Source of the DNA: Arcobacter sp. LC1
GTDB taxonomy: Bacteria > Campylobacterota > Campylobacteria > Campylobacterales > Arcobacteraceae
Direction of reading: 5' to 3'
DNA length: 54,667 bases
Assembly (NCBI GenBank): GCA_021378565.1
Contig: JAACJU010000002.1
Location: 143,777 to 198,443, forward strand
The position numbers were made by a program, and so were the translations under genes. Within the stretch, counting starts at the first letter, position 1; each line of letters starts with the position of its first letter. This document shows, piece by piece, positions 44,629 through 52,749 of the stretch. The notes below the pieces were generated by a model. It ran no database searches, had not been told where the DNA came from, and was given only the letters and a program-made list of their open reading frames with translations.

Positions 44629-47271
44629 ATGAGCGATAAATTCGAGCCTTCAAAGATAGAAGAAAAATACTATAAGATTTGGGAAGAACGTGGATATTTT
44701 GAAATAGATGGAAACAAAGAAATTCAAGAAAAAGATAAAACTTTTGCTTTGATGATGCCCCCTCCAAATGTCACAGGGGTTTTGCATATTGGTCACGCCC
44801 TAACTTTTACTTTGCAAGACATAATAATACGGTATAAAAGAATGGATGGCTATAAAACTCTTTGGCAAGCTGGGATGGATCACGCGGGAATTGCTACTCA
44901 AAATGTGGTGGAAAAACAGCTTTTAGCAAAAGGCCAAACAAAAGAAGAATTAGGCAGAGAAAAGTTCTTAGAAAAAGTTTGGGAATGGAAAGAATTTAGT
45001 GGCGGGAGCATAAACCATCAAATGCGAAAATTAGGCATCAGCCCAGCTTGGTCAAGAGAAAGATTCACCATGGATGAGGGGCTAAAACAAGCTGTAAAAG
45101 AAGCCTTTGTTAAGCTTTTTGATGAGGGTTTGATTGAGCAAAATAATTATATGGTAAATTGGTGCACTCATGATGGAGCGCTTAGTGATATAGAAGTTGA
45201 GCATGAAGAAATACAAGGGCATTTTTATCATATACGGTATTATTTCCCTGATTCAGATGAGTTTATTGTTGTGGCTACTACTAGACCTGAGACTTATTTT
45301 GGAGATAGTGCTATTATGGTTCATCCTGAAGATGAAAGGTATAAGCATTTAATCGGTAAAGAAGTTTGCTTGCCTTTAGTTGGAAAAAGATTAAAAATCA
45401 TAGCTGATAAATATGTAGATATGGATTTTGGGACAGGAATTGTAAAAGTAACTCCAGCACATGATCCAAATGACTACGAAGTAGGGCTTAGACATAAGTT
45501 AGAATTTATTAGAGTTTTTGATAAAAAAGGGATTTTGAATAATAATTGCTTGGATTTTGAGGGGCTTGAACGACTAGAGGCACGAGATTTAATAGTTGCA
45601 AGATTAAAAGAAAAAGGCTTTATTGAAAAAATAGAAGAACATAAGCATCAAGTAGGGCATTGTTATAGATGTAAAAATATTGTTGAGCCTTATATTTCAA
45701 AACAATGGTTTGTAAAAAAAGAAGTAGCTAAACAAAGTATAGAAAAAACATACGAAGGTTTAACAGAGTTTTTTCCTGCTCATTGGCTAAATTCTTATAG
45801 AGCATGGATGGATGAGCTTCGTCCTTGGTGTATTTCAAGACAACTTTGGTGGGGACATAGAATTCCTGTTTTTACTTGTAAATCTTGTTTGCATCAATGG
45901 GCAGATGTACAAGAGCATCCTAAAACTTGCCCAAAATGTAATAAATCAAGTGAGATTATCCAAGACCCTGATGTTCTTGATACTTGGTTTTCTTCTGCAC
46001 TTTGGTCTTTTTCTACACTTGGCTGGGGAAACAACAAAACAATGCAAGGCACTTATACAAAAGATGATTTAAAAGATTTTTATCCAAACGCTTTGCTAAT
46101 CACTGGTTTTGATATTATGTTTTTTTGGGTAGCTAGAATGATGATGATGGGCGAGCATTTTATGGGTGAACTTCCTTTTAAACATATTTATATGCATGCT
46201 CTTGTAAGAGATGAGCATGGTGCAAAAATGAGTAAATCAAAAGGAAATGTTATTAATCCACTTGATGTGGTAGAAGAATTTTCAGCTGATATTGTAAGAT
46301 TTTCCCTAGCTTATCTTTGCGTTCAAGGAAGAGATATAAAACTTGGTAAAAAACATCTTGAAATTTACAGAAATTTTACAAATAAGCTTTATAATGCTGT
46401 AAATTTTTTACAATTAAATCAAGAAGTTTTTCCAAACTTAGATGAAATAGAGCTTAAAACTCCACTTGGAATTTATATGCAAACTAGACTAAGTTTTGCT
46501 CTTGAAGAGCTAAGAAGTAGTTTAGATACCTATAAATTCAATGACGCGGCAGCTGTTATGTATAAATTTATTTGGAATGAATTTTGTGATTGGGGAATAG
46601 AATATTCTAAAGTTGACACAGATTCAATAAATGAACTTGGTGCAATATTTAAAGAGATCTTAAAGATGTCTTCGCTTTTTATGCCTTTTATTTGCGAGTA
46701 TTTATTTCAAAAATTAAATGGTACAAGTCTAGAAGATTCAAGTTCAATTATGATACAAAAATTTCCAAAAAATATCAAAAAAGATTTAAAAATGCAAGGA
46801 ATTTTTAGTCTAATTCAAGAAGCAATAGTAAGTATAAGAAGAGCAAAAACTTTGATTGATATGGGCAATTCAAAAATAGAACTTGCTTTTATAAGATTGG
46901 AAATAAAACTAGAAAAAGATAAAAGCTTTGATAAAGAACTAGCTAAAAAATATATACAAAGATTGGCAAAAGTTGAAAAGATAGAATTTGTGAGAGAAAA
47001 AATCAAAGAAAAATGCCTAAGTGATTTAAGTCAAAATCTAGAAATTTATATTCCAACAGCTAGTGTAGATTTGAGCCTTTTGAAAAATAAATTACAAAAA
47101 CAAGATGAGAAGATTGAAAAAGAAATTTTTAAATTAAACTCAATGCTTTTGAATGAAAAATTCTTAGCTCGAGCTCCAAAAGAATTGGTAATGGAAAATA
47201 AAGAAGCCTTGGAAAGTGCGAAAGAAAGACAAGAAAAAATAAAAAAAGAACTAAGTTTACTTGAAGTTTAG
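44629..47271 (+). CDS. valS: Valyl-tRNA synthetase
   Basis: ValS charges tRNA-Val. The 880-residue class I synthetase has the HIGH motif in PPPNVTGVLHIGHAL (about 44-58), the editing domain with TTRPETYFGDSA, the zinc-type CKSCLHQWADVQEHPKTCPKC segment, GFDIMFFWVARMMMM, and KMSKS in GAKMSKSKGNVINP (about 528-541). The C-terminal coiled coil (KNKLQKQDEKIEKEIFKLNSML) that binds tRNA is present. Confidence 0.97.
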   Translation: MSDKFEPSKIEEKYYKIWEERGYFEIDGNKEIQEKDKTFALMMPPPNVTGVLHIGHALTFTLQDIIIRYKRMDGYKTLWQAGMDHAGIATQNVVEKQLLAKGQTKEELGREKFLEKVWEWKEFSGGSINHQMRKLGISPAWSRERFTMDEGLKQAVKEAFVKLFDEGLIEQNNYMVNWCTHDGALSDIEVEHEEIQGHFYHIRYYFPDSDEFIVVATTRPETYFGDSAIMVHPEDERYKHLIGKEVCLPLVGKRLKIIADKYVDMDFGTGIVKVTPAHDPNDYEVGLRHKLEFIRVFDKKGILNNNCLDFEGLERLEARDLIVARLKEKGFIEKIEEHKHQVGHCYRCKNIVEPYISKQWFVKKEVAKQSIEKTYEGLTEFFPAHWLNSYRAWMDELRPWCISRQLWWGHRIPVFTCKSCLHQWADVQEHPKTCPKCNKSSEIIQDPDVLDTWFSSALWSFSTLGWGNNKTMQGTYTKDDLKDFYPNALLITGFDIMFFWVARMMMMGEHFMGELPFKHIYMHALVRDEHGAKMSKSKGNVINPLDVVEEFSADIVRFSLAYLCVQGRDIKLGKKHLEIYRNFTNKLYNAVNFLQLNQEVFPNLDEIELKTPLGIYMQTRLSFALEELRSSLDTYKFNDAAAVMYKFIWNEFCDWGIEYSKVDTDSINELGAIFKEILKMSSLFMPFICEYLFQKLNGTSLEDSSSIMIQKFPKNIKKDLKMQGIFSLIQEAIVSIRRAKTLIDMGNSKIELAFIRLEIKLEKDKSFDKELAKKYIQRLAKVEKIEFVREKIKEKCLSDLSQNLEIYIPTASVDLSLLKNKLQKQDEKIEKEIFKLNSMLLNEKFLARAPKELVMENKEALESAKERQEKIKKELSLLEV

Positions 47272-47283
47272 TTTATAACAATT

Positions 47284-47318
47284 TAAAAAAATATTTTATT
47301 TTAGGATTTATTTTTTTA
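47284..47318 (+). terminator. AT-only hairpin after valS
   Basis: TAAAAAAATA (47284-47293) pairs with TATTTTTTTA (47309-47318), and a T-rich tract follows. It lies 12 bases after the valS stop. Confidence 0.4.
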
Positions 47319-47376
47319 TTCAATTTTTTTTATTCTTTTTAAAATACCTTGTAGCTTTCGGCTAGCTAAGCTTTAA

Positions 47377-47574
47377 TTATTTATAGCAGCTTGCTATTAT
47401 TGCTAAGCCTCCATAAACTCCAACAGTGAATGGTAAAAATAGAATATAAGGTGCAAAAAGCAAAAGGACAATTCCAACAATTACACTACCAAAACATAGT
47501 GCTAACCATGAAATTTCTAGTAATATCCCACCAACTATCATTGTTATACCTATAAGAAATTTTAAAATACACAT
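47377..47574 (-). CDS. Small two-helix membrane protein, unknown
   Basis: The 65-residue protein is almost entirely hydrophobic, with two or three Gly-rich helices and a short polar end (SCYK). The ATG 47574 has AAGGTGA six bases upstream; a GTG at 47589 would add five residues. I do not recognise the family. It stands alone between valS and a long gene-poor gap. Confidence 0.5.
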   Translation of the reverse strand: MCILKFLIGITMIVGGILLEISWLALCFGSVIVGIVLLLFAPYILFLPFTVGVYGGLAIIASCYK

Positions 47575-47589
47575 TTGATCACCTTTCAC

Positions 47590-48256
47590 AATAAATAAGT
47601 AATATTGTATGACTTCAATTAACTAGGTATCTATTTAATCAATAATAATTCACTATTCTAGACTTTAAATATTTTATCTTTTTCCAAATTAAGAGAACGT
47701 AAAACTAGAATCTAAACTTTTAAACTTAAGTTTATAAGTTAAAATCCAAAGTAAGGTAATTTGAATAAATCATTTACTAAGATTAATTTTAGAACGATTT
47801 GGATTTAATAATTATCCAAATTTAAGAAGAATATTTTTAAAGGTTTAAATAATTTAAAAAATGACTTAATAAAATTGTAAAAATTAAGCTAAAACTTAGT
47901 TAATTTTACTTATATAATCATTATTAATATTAGCTAAAAATACTAGATAAGAATATTATTATTTCCTAAATTCAAAGATGAATTTTAGTAACTTCTCGCA
48001 TCTTTTTTGGTAACATTTTTATATTTTCTTGAATTTTATTTACATTTTCTTGTACAATGAAATTATAAATAAGTTTTTTAATATATTTTTGCATTAATAT
48101 TTATTTTTTTAAATACAATACAAGAAGCTGTACGGATATTCTTAATAAAATGGTTTGCTACGATTTTAATCCACAGCATTATTGAATTTTTTTATGTTTA
48201 TTAAAGACTGAGATTTACAAGGTGAGGAAATATTAATACAAATAGGAGAAACAATC
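47590..48256. other. 667-base gene-poor gap with several palindromes
   Basis: No ORF, RNA gene or mobile-element end is recognisable. Structures seen are a perfect 14-base palindrome TAAACTTAAGTTTA (47721-47734), an inverted repeat ATTTGGAT/ATCCAAAT (47797-47821), and a longer imperfect one (47878-47909). The last bases carry AGGAG for pepT. This region may hold the regulatory site of pepT or an unrecognised small RNA. Confidence 0.35.
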
Positions 48257-49498
48257 ATGAGTACTAGAATAAATATTGATGAAATCACAAAAACATTTTT
48301 AGATTTAACTTTGATAAACACTACTTCAGTGCCTGGCTCTTTAGTCTTGCCTAGTTCTAAAAATCAAATTCTTTTAGCAAAGCATGTATCTAAGATTATA
48401 AAAGATTTTGGGTGTGAACACATTATTATGCAAGATAATGCCATAAGTATATTTGAGCTAAAAGCTAATGTAGAAAATTATCCATCTATTTCATTTTTTG
48501 CCCATTTAGATACAGCTTCAGACCATGGGAGCGATACAAAAGCATCAATACTTCATAACTATAAAGGTGGAGATATTACCTTAAAAAATGGTACTGCTAT
48601 AAAAATCAAAGATAATCCTTATTTGCCTGATTATATAGGGCAAGATTTATTAGTAACTGATGGAACAAGCTTGCTAGGTGGAGATGATAAGTCAGCTATA
48701 GCATCAGGAATGCACGCAGTTAAATATATGTTACAAAATCCTGATTTTAAACATGGGAATATTAAGTTTGTTTTATTGCCTGATGAAGAAATAGGATTGC
48801 AAGGTGCTAAGGCACTTGATGTCAAGGCTTTAAAATCAGATTTTGGAATTTGCTTGGATTGTTGTGGAGTAGGTGAATATGTTACTGAAAATTGGTTTGC
48901 AGCGGAGGCAGTTGTTTCGTTTAAAGGTGTTACTGCTCACCCAATGAATGCCAAAGGAAAGCTAGTAAATTCATTAACGATTGCAACAAAATTTATTGAA
49001 AGTCTTCCATCTAGTGAACGTCCAGAACATACAGAAGGTAGAGAGGGATATTTTTGGTGTAAAAAAATTGAAGGTGATACAAGTGAAACTAAGCTTGATG
49101 TATTTATACGTGACTTTGATGAAGATACTTTTGAAGATAGAAAAAAGCTTTTGAAAAAAACAGTTAAAGATATGAATAAAGATTTAAAGAATGAATATGT
49201 AAAAATTGAAATAAAAGATACTTACATAAATGTTAAAAAAGGTTTACAAGAACAACCTGAAATTCTTGATTATATAACTAACGCCATGAAATCTTTGGAT
49301 ATAAAACCAAAACCATTGATAATGAGAGGTGGGTATGATGGTAGTGTGATAACTAATAAAGGACTAACTACTGCTAATATTTTTACAGGCGCACATAACT
49401 TTCATGCAATTACTGAATTTTTACCAACTAAGTCTTTGCAATTAGCTAGTGAAATGATTTTAGAAATAATAAAACAATCAGCTGGGAGCAAATCATGA
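48257..49498 (+). CDS. pepT: Peptidase T (M20 tripeptidase)
   Basis: PepT removes the N-terminal residue of tripeptides in the cytoplasm using two zinc ions. The 413-residue protein has FFAHLDTASD (His/Asp ligands, near 81-90), VTDGTSLLGGDDKSAIASGMH (bridging Asp), and LPDEEIGLQGAKALD (catalytic Glu pair), with TANIFTGAHNFHAITEF near the end. AGGAG lies nine bases before the ATG. Its TGA overlaps the MFS start (ATGA). Confidence 0.92.
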   Translation: MSTRINIDEITKTFLDLTLINTTSVPGSLVLPSSKNQILLAKHVSKIIKDFGCEHIIMQDNAISIFELKANVENYPSISFFAHLDTASDHGSDTKASILHNYKGGDITLKNGTAIKIKDNPYLPDYIGQDLLVTDGTSLLGGDDKSAIASGMHAVKYMLQNPDFKHGNIKFVLLPDEEIGLQGAKALDVKALKSDFGICLDCCGVGEYVTENWFAAEAVVSFKGVTAHPMNAKGKLVNSLTIATKFIESLPSSERPEHTEGREGYFWCKKIEGDTSETKLDVFIRDFDEDTFEDRKKLLKKTVKDMNKDLKNEYVKIEIKDTYINVKKGLQEQPEILDYITNAMKSLDIKPKPLIMRGGYDGSVITNKGLTTANIFTGAHNFHAITEFLPTKSLQLASEMILEIIKQSAGSKS

Positions 49499-50691
49499 AT
49501 AAATGGATAATTGAGTTTATACTTTTTGTTGTTTACTGTGTATTCAGTATATCTTGGGCTACAACTGGGGCTGTAATGCCTCAGATAATGACGGATTTTC
49601 ACTTAAATGTCAGTCAAGCAGCCCTTATGACCAATATTATATTGTGGGCTAAGGTGGTTGGTTCTATTTCCACCGCTGCACTTAGCTATAAAATCGGAAT
49701 AAAAAAAACATACGCTTTAGGTTGTTTTTTAATCGGTCTGTCCGTATTTATCCCATTCGTTAATGGTTACGCTATGTTGCTGGTTATTAGATTCTTAGGT
49801 GGATTTGGTGGAGCAATATGTCTTATAGCTTTGGTTCCTACAGTAACTAAATACTTTAGTAAGGAAGCAGCACCAGCTATGAATAGTGTGAACTGCACTT
49901 CTAATGTAATTGGAACAATTATAGCTCTAGTATTGTCTGTGTATTTATCTAGCATTTTAGGTGGTTGGAAAAATATTCTTGCAATATATGGAGCTGTAAT
50001 TTTGATTCTTGGAATACTTTGGTATTCAGTTGTAGAGGAAGAAGAAAAGAAAACCAAAGATATGCAGTCAACTGCTGATAAGCTTAAAATTATCAAAAGA
50101 GCAATCTGCAACCGTATAGTATGGGGAATGATTGTCCAATATTTTGGTGCGATGATAATGACAACATTTGTGTTTACATATTTGCCAACTTACTATGCTA
50201 AATATGGTCATTTTGGCGCTGATTCAATTGCACACTATTCAACTAGTGCTAATGCAGTCGGTATATTAGTAGGCGCACTTTTATCTCCACTTATCAAAAA
50301 AAGAGGTTACAACTTTAGAAATTGGCTATTTTATACAAGTATTGTGATGGCCATAGCAACTTTTGTTATGTTGTTTGCTAAAAATGATATATTAGTTTTA
50401 GCTTGCGCATTTATAACTGGAATGTCTTTTGCTTCATGGTTCTCGTTTATGTTTGCCTTGCCTTCAGAAGAGCTAAAGGATGCAAGTACGACTATGATAA
50501 CATATGTAATGGCTTTATTCTGGCTTCTTACATTTATTGGAGCTTCATTAAATTCTCAACTAATTGCATGGACAATAGATGCAACAGGAAAATTTACAGT
50601 AGGTTTTTCTTACGTCTTTGCTTTAATGATAATAGCACCAATAGCCGCTAAATTTATATTTCCAAAAAAACAAGCTATTATAAATATATAA
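49495..50691 (+). CDS. MFS transporter coupled to pepT
   Basis: The 398-residue protein has twelve hydrophobic helices and an MFS fold: WATTGAVMPQIMTDFHLNVSQAAL, then ALSYKIGIKKTYALG as the A-motif loop, and RFLGGFGGAICLIALVPTV. A cytoplasmic loop EEEEKKTKDMQS divides the halves. The four-base overlap with pepT suggests it imports a peptide or a product handled by PepT, but substrate cannot be read from sequence. Confidence 0.85.
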   Translation: MNKWIIEFILFVVYCVFSISWATTGAVMPQIMTDFHLNVSQAALMTNIILWAKVVGSISTAALSYKIGIKKTYALGCFLIGLSVFIPFVNGYAMLLVIRFLGGFGGAICLIALVPTVTKYFSKEAAPAMNSVNCTSNVIGTIIALVLSVYLSSILGGWKNILAIYGAVILILGILWYSVVEEEEKKTKDMQSTADKLKIIKRAICNRIVWGMIVQYFGAMIMTTFVFTYLPTYYAKYGHFGADSIAHYSTSANAVGILVGALLSPLIKKRGYNFRNWLFYTSIVMAIATFVMLFAKNDILVLACAFITGMSFASWFSFMFALPSEELKDASTTMITYVMALFWLLTFIGASLNSQLIAWTIDATGKFTVGFSYVFALMIIAPIAAKFIFPKKQAIINI

Positions 50692-50709
50692 TCATAAATA
50701 ACAAATAAT

Positions 50710-50748
50710 AAAAAGTCCTTTTCTCTAAAATAGGGAGAGGCTTTTTAT
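50710..50748 (+). terminator. Terminator after pepT-MFS
   Basis: AAAAAGTCC...TCTC pairs with GAGAGGCTTTTT with small bulges, and a T-run is part of the right arm. It lies 18 bases after the MFS stop and is the most GC-containing hairpin nearby. Confidence 0.65.
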
Positions 50749-50901
50749 TGGGCTAGGGTAGTTTTATTCCTTTGCTCTAATAAGTTATTTATGCTAGTTT
50801 CTATCTTAGACTAACACATGGTTTTTTAAGATTGTGAAGAAGATTAAAAATCAAATAATTCTATTTAAAATATTTTTATAAAAATTTAGAATTTTTGCCT
50901 T

Positions 50902-52230
50902 TTAATCTAAATTTTTAGATGGGCTTTCAAGCTCTAGAGTATCTGAATTAATAATATTTTTAGGATTTATACTAGCTTTCTCTTTGAAAAGGTCAATCTG
51001 TCTTAGTATATTTCCTTGCCCAGTGCTTAGCTTTTTGTATGCATCTTCATATTTTTTATCTGCAGTTTTTACAGCTTTACCAATGTCTTCTAAATCTTTT
51101 ATAAAGTTATAAAATTTTGCGTATAAAGCCTCAGCTCTTTTTGCAACTTCTTTTACATTTTGAGCTTGTTTTTCATATCTCCAAGTATTCTCAATGGCTT
51201 TTAATGCGACAAGCAAAGTATTTGGGCTTACTAAAACAATATGTTGCTTAAAGGCTTCATCATAAATGCTAGGTTTATTTTCAAGTGCAAGACTTAAAGC
51301 GCCTTCAATCGGTATAAACATAAAGATAAAATCTAGCGTATTTATGCCTTTTAAATTTTCATAATTCTTTGCACCAAGCCCTTTGATATGCTCATGCAAA
51401 GACTTAAGATGCAAAGACAAAAAGTTTTCTTTTTTGCTCTCATCATCTTCATTCACATATCTTTCATAAGCATTTAGGCTTGTTTTTGCATCTATTATAA
51501 TATCTCTATTATTTGGCATTGACACGAGCACGTCAGGGCGGAAACGATTATTATCAGCATCTTTTAAAACCAATTCTTTTTTGTATTCGTGATTTTCTCT
51601 AAGTCCTGAACTTTGTAAAACTTTTTCTAAAATCATTTCTCCCCAAGTACCTTGAGTTTTATTTTCACCCTTTAACGCATTTGTTAATCTAAGTGCTTCT
51701 TCGCTTATTTGAATATTTAAGTCTTTTAAAGATTTTATTTGGGTGCTTAGCTCAGTTCTATCTTTGCTTTCTTTATCATAAACATCTTCAACTTTTTTTC
51801 TAAAGTCTACGATTTGCTCTTTAAAAGGATTTAGAAGTATGTTTAAATTTTCCGTATTACTCTTAGAAAATTTCTTTGAGTTATCTTCTAGGATTTGATT
51901 TGCTAAAAGTTTAAATTCTTTATTTAATTCTTCTTTATTTTCTTTTAAAAAGTTTATTTTTTCATTTAAAGAAGAATTTTGTTCATCAAGTTTTGTGCTA
52001 AGAATTCCAAGCTCTTTTTCATTTTCAATATTTCTTGATTCAAGTCTAGCCTTATCTTTATTTAGGCTTAAATTTTGCACCTCTAAAGCTTCAAGCTTTT
52101 GCTTAAACCTTGTACTTTCCAAAATGTTTAGATTTTGTATTTCTCTTTTTTTCATAGAAAAGAAAAACGCAATAAAAGCTAGGATAAAACAAAGTGCTAA
52201 TAAACTAATAACAAGGATACTCAAATTCAT
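50902..52230 (-). CDS. rmuC: RmuC-family DNA recombination protein
   Basis: The 442-residue protein has an N-terminal membrane helix (residues 3-25), a long coiled coil (about 30-170) and the RmuC nuclease-like domain with TQGTWGEMILEKVLQSSGL, RFRPDVLVSMPNNRDIIIDAK (Asp and Asp-x-Lys of the nuclease core) and IDAKTSLNAYERYV. RmuC limits inversions at short repeats. It is 23 bases after yqeY on the same strand. Confidence 0.92.
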   Translation of the reverse strand: MNLSILVISLLALCFILAFIAFFFSMKKREIQNLNILESTRFKQKLEALEVQNLSLNKDKARLESRNIENEKELGILSTKLDEQNSSLNEKINFLKENKEELNKEFKLLANQILEDNSKKFSKSNTENLNILLNPFKEQIVDFRKKVEDVYDKESKDRTELSTQIKSLKDLNIQISEEALRLTNALKGENKTQGTWGEMILEKVLQSSGLRENHEYKKELVLKDADNNRFRPDVLVSMPNNRDIIIDAKTSLNAYERYVNEDDESKKENFLSLHLKSLHEHIKGLGAKNYENLKGINTLDFIFMFIPIEGALSLALENKPSIYDEAFKQHIVLVSPNTLLVALKAIENTWRYEKQAQNVKEVAKRAEALYAKFYNFIKDLEDIGKAVKTADKKYEDAYKKLSTGQGNILRQIDLFKEKASINPKNIINSDTLELESPSKNLD

Positions 52231-52253
52231 ACTCCTTTTTTAATTGCCAAAAA

Positions 52254-52697
52254 TTAGCCTAAAATCTTTTTGACAGCTTCATTTATTCTTTTACCATCAG
52301 CCACACCAGCTAAATCTTTTGAAGCAAGCCCCATGACCTTGCCCATATCTTTTAGACTACTTGCTCCAACTTTAGAAATAATCTCTTTGATTTTTTGGCT
52401 TAACTGGGCATCACTTAATTGTTTAGGTAAATAATGCTCAAAGATTTTGATTTGCTCTTCTTCAACGATTTGTAAATCTTCTCTATTTGCATCTTTGTAT
52501 TGCACGGCAGCTTCTTGTCTTTGCTTGATACCTTTTTGGATTAGCTTTATAACATCTCCATCATTTAAATCTTTTCGCTCATCAACTTCGATTTGTTTTA
52601 TCATGGTATTTATCGCTCTTATGCTATCTCTTTTTTTGACTTCTTTTGCTCTCATAGCATCTTTTAAATCGCTTTTTAAAATTTCTTTTAAACTCAT
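52254..52697 (-). CDS. GatB/YqeY domain protein
   Basis: The 148-residue protein has the YqeY pattern: SLKEILKSDLKDAMRAKEVKKRD, IKQRQEAAVQYKDANREDL, and the end part SSLKDMGKVMGLASKDLAGVADGKRI, like the tail of GatB that binds tRNA. Function is not established; a link to tRNA-dependent amidation is inferred from GatB. The ATG 52697 has AAGGAA upstream and gives a typical length; a longer frame reaching 52778 is not supported. Confidence 0.9.
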   Translation of the reverse strand: MSLKEILKSDLKDAMRAKEVKKRDSIRAINTMIKQIEVDERKDLNDGDVIKLIQKGIKQRQEAAVQYKDANREDLQIVEEEQIKIFEHYLPKQLSDAQLSQKIKEIISKVGASSLKDMGKVMGLASKDLAGVADGKRINEAVKKILG

Positions 52698-52749
52698 TCT
52701 TATTCCTTTTTGATTTTTTCTAACTTCACTTATAAGTTTATATAAAACT

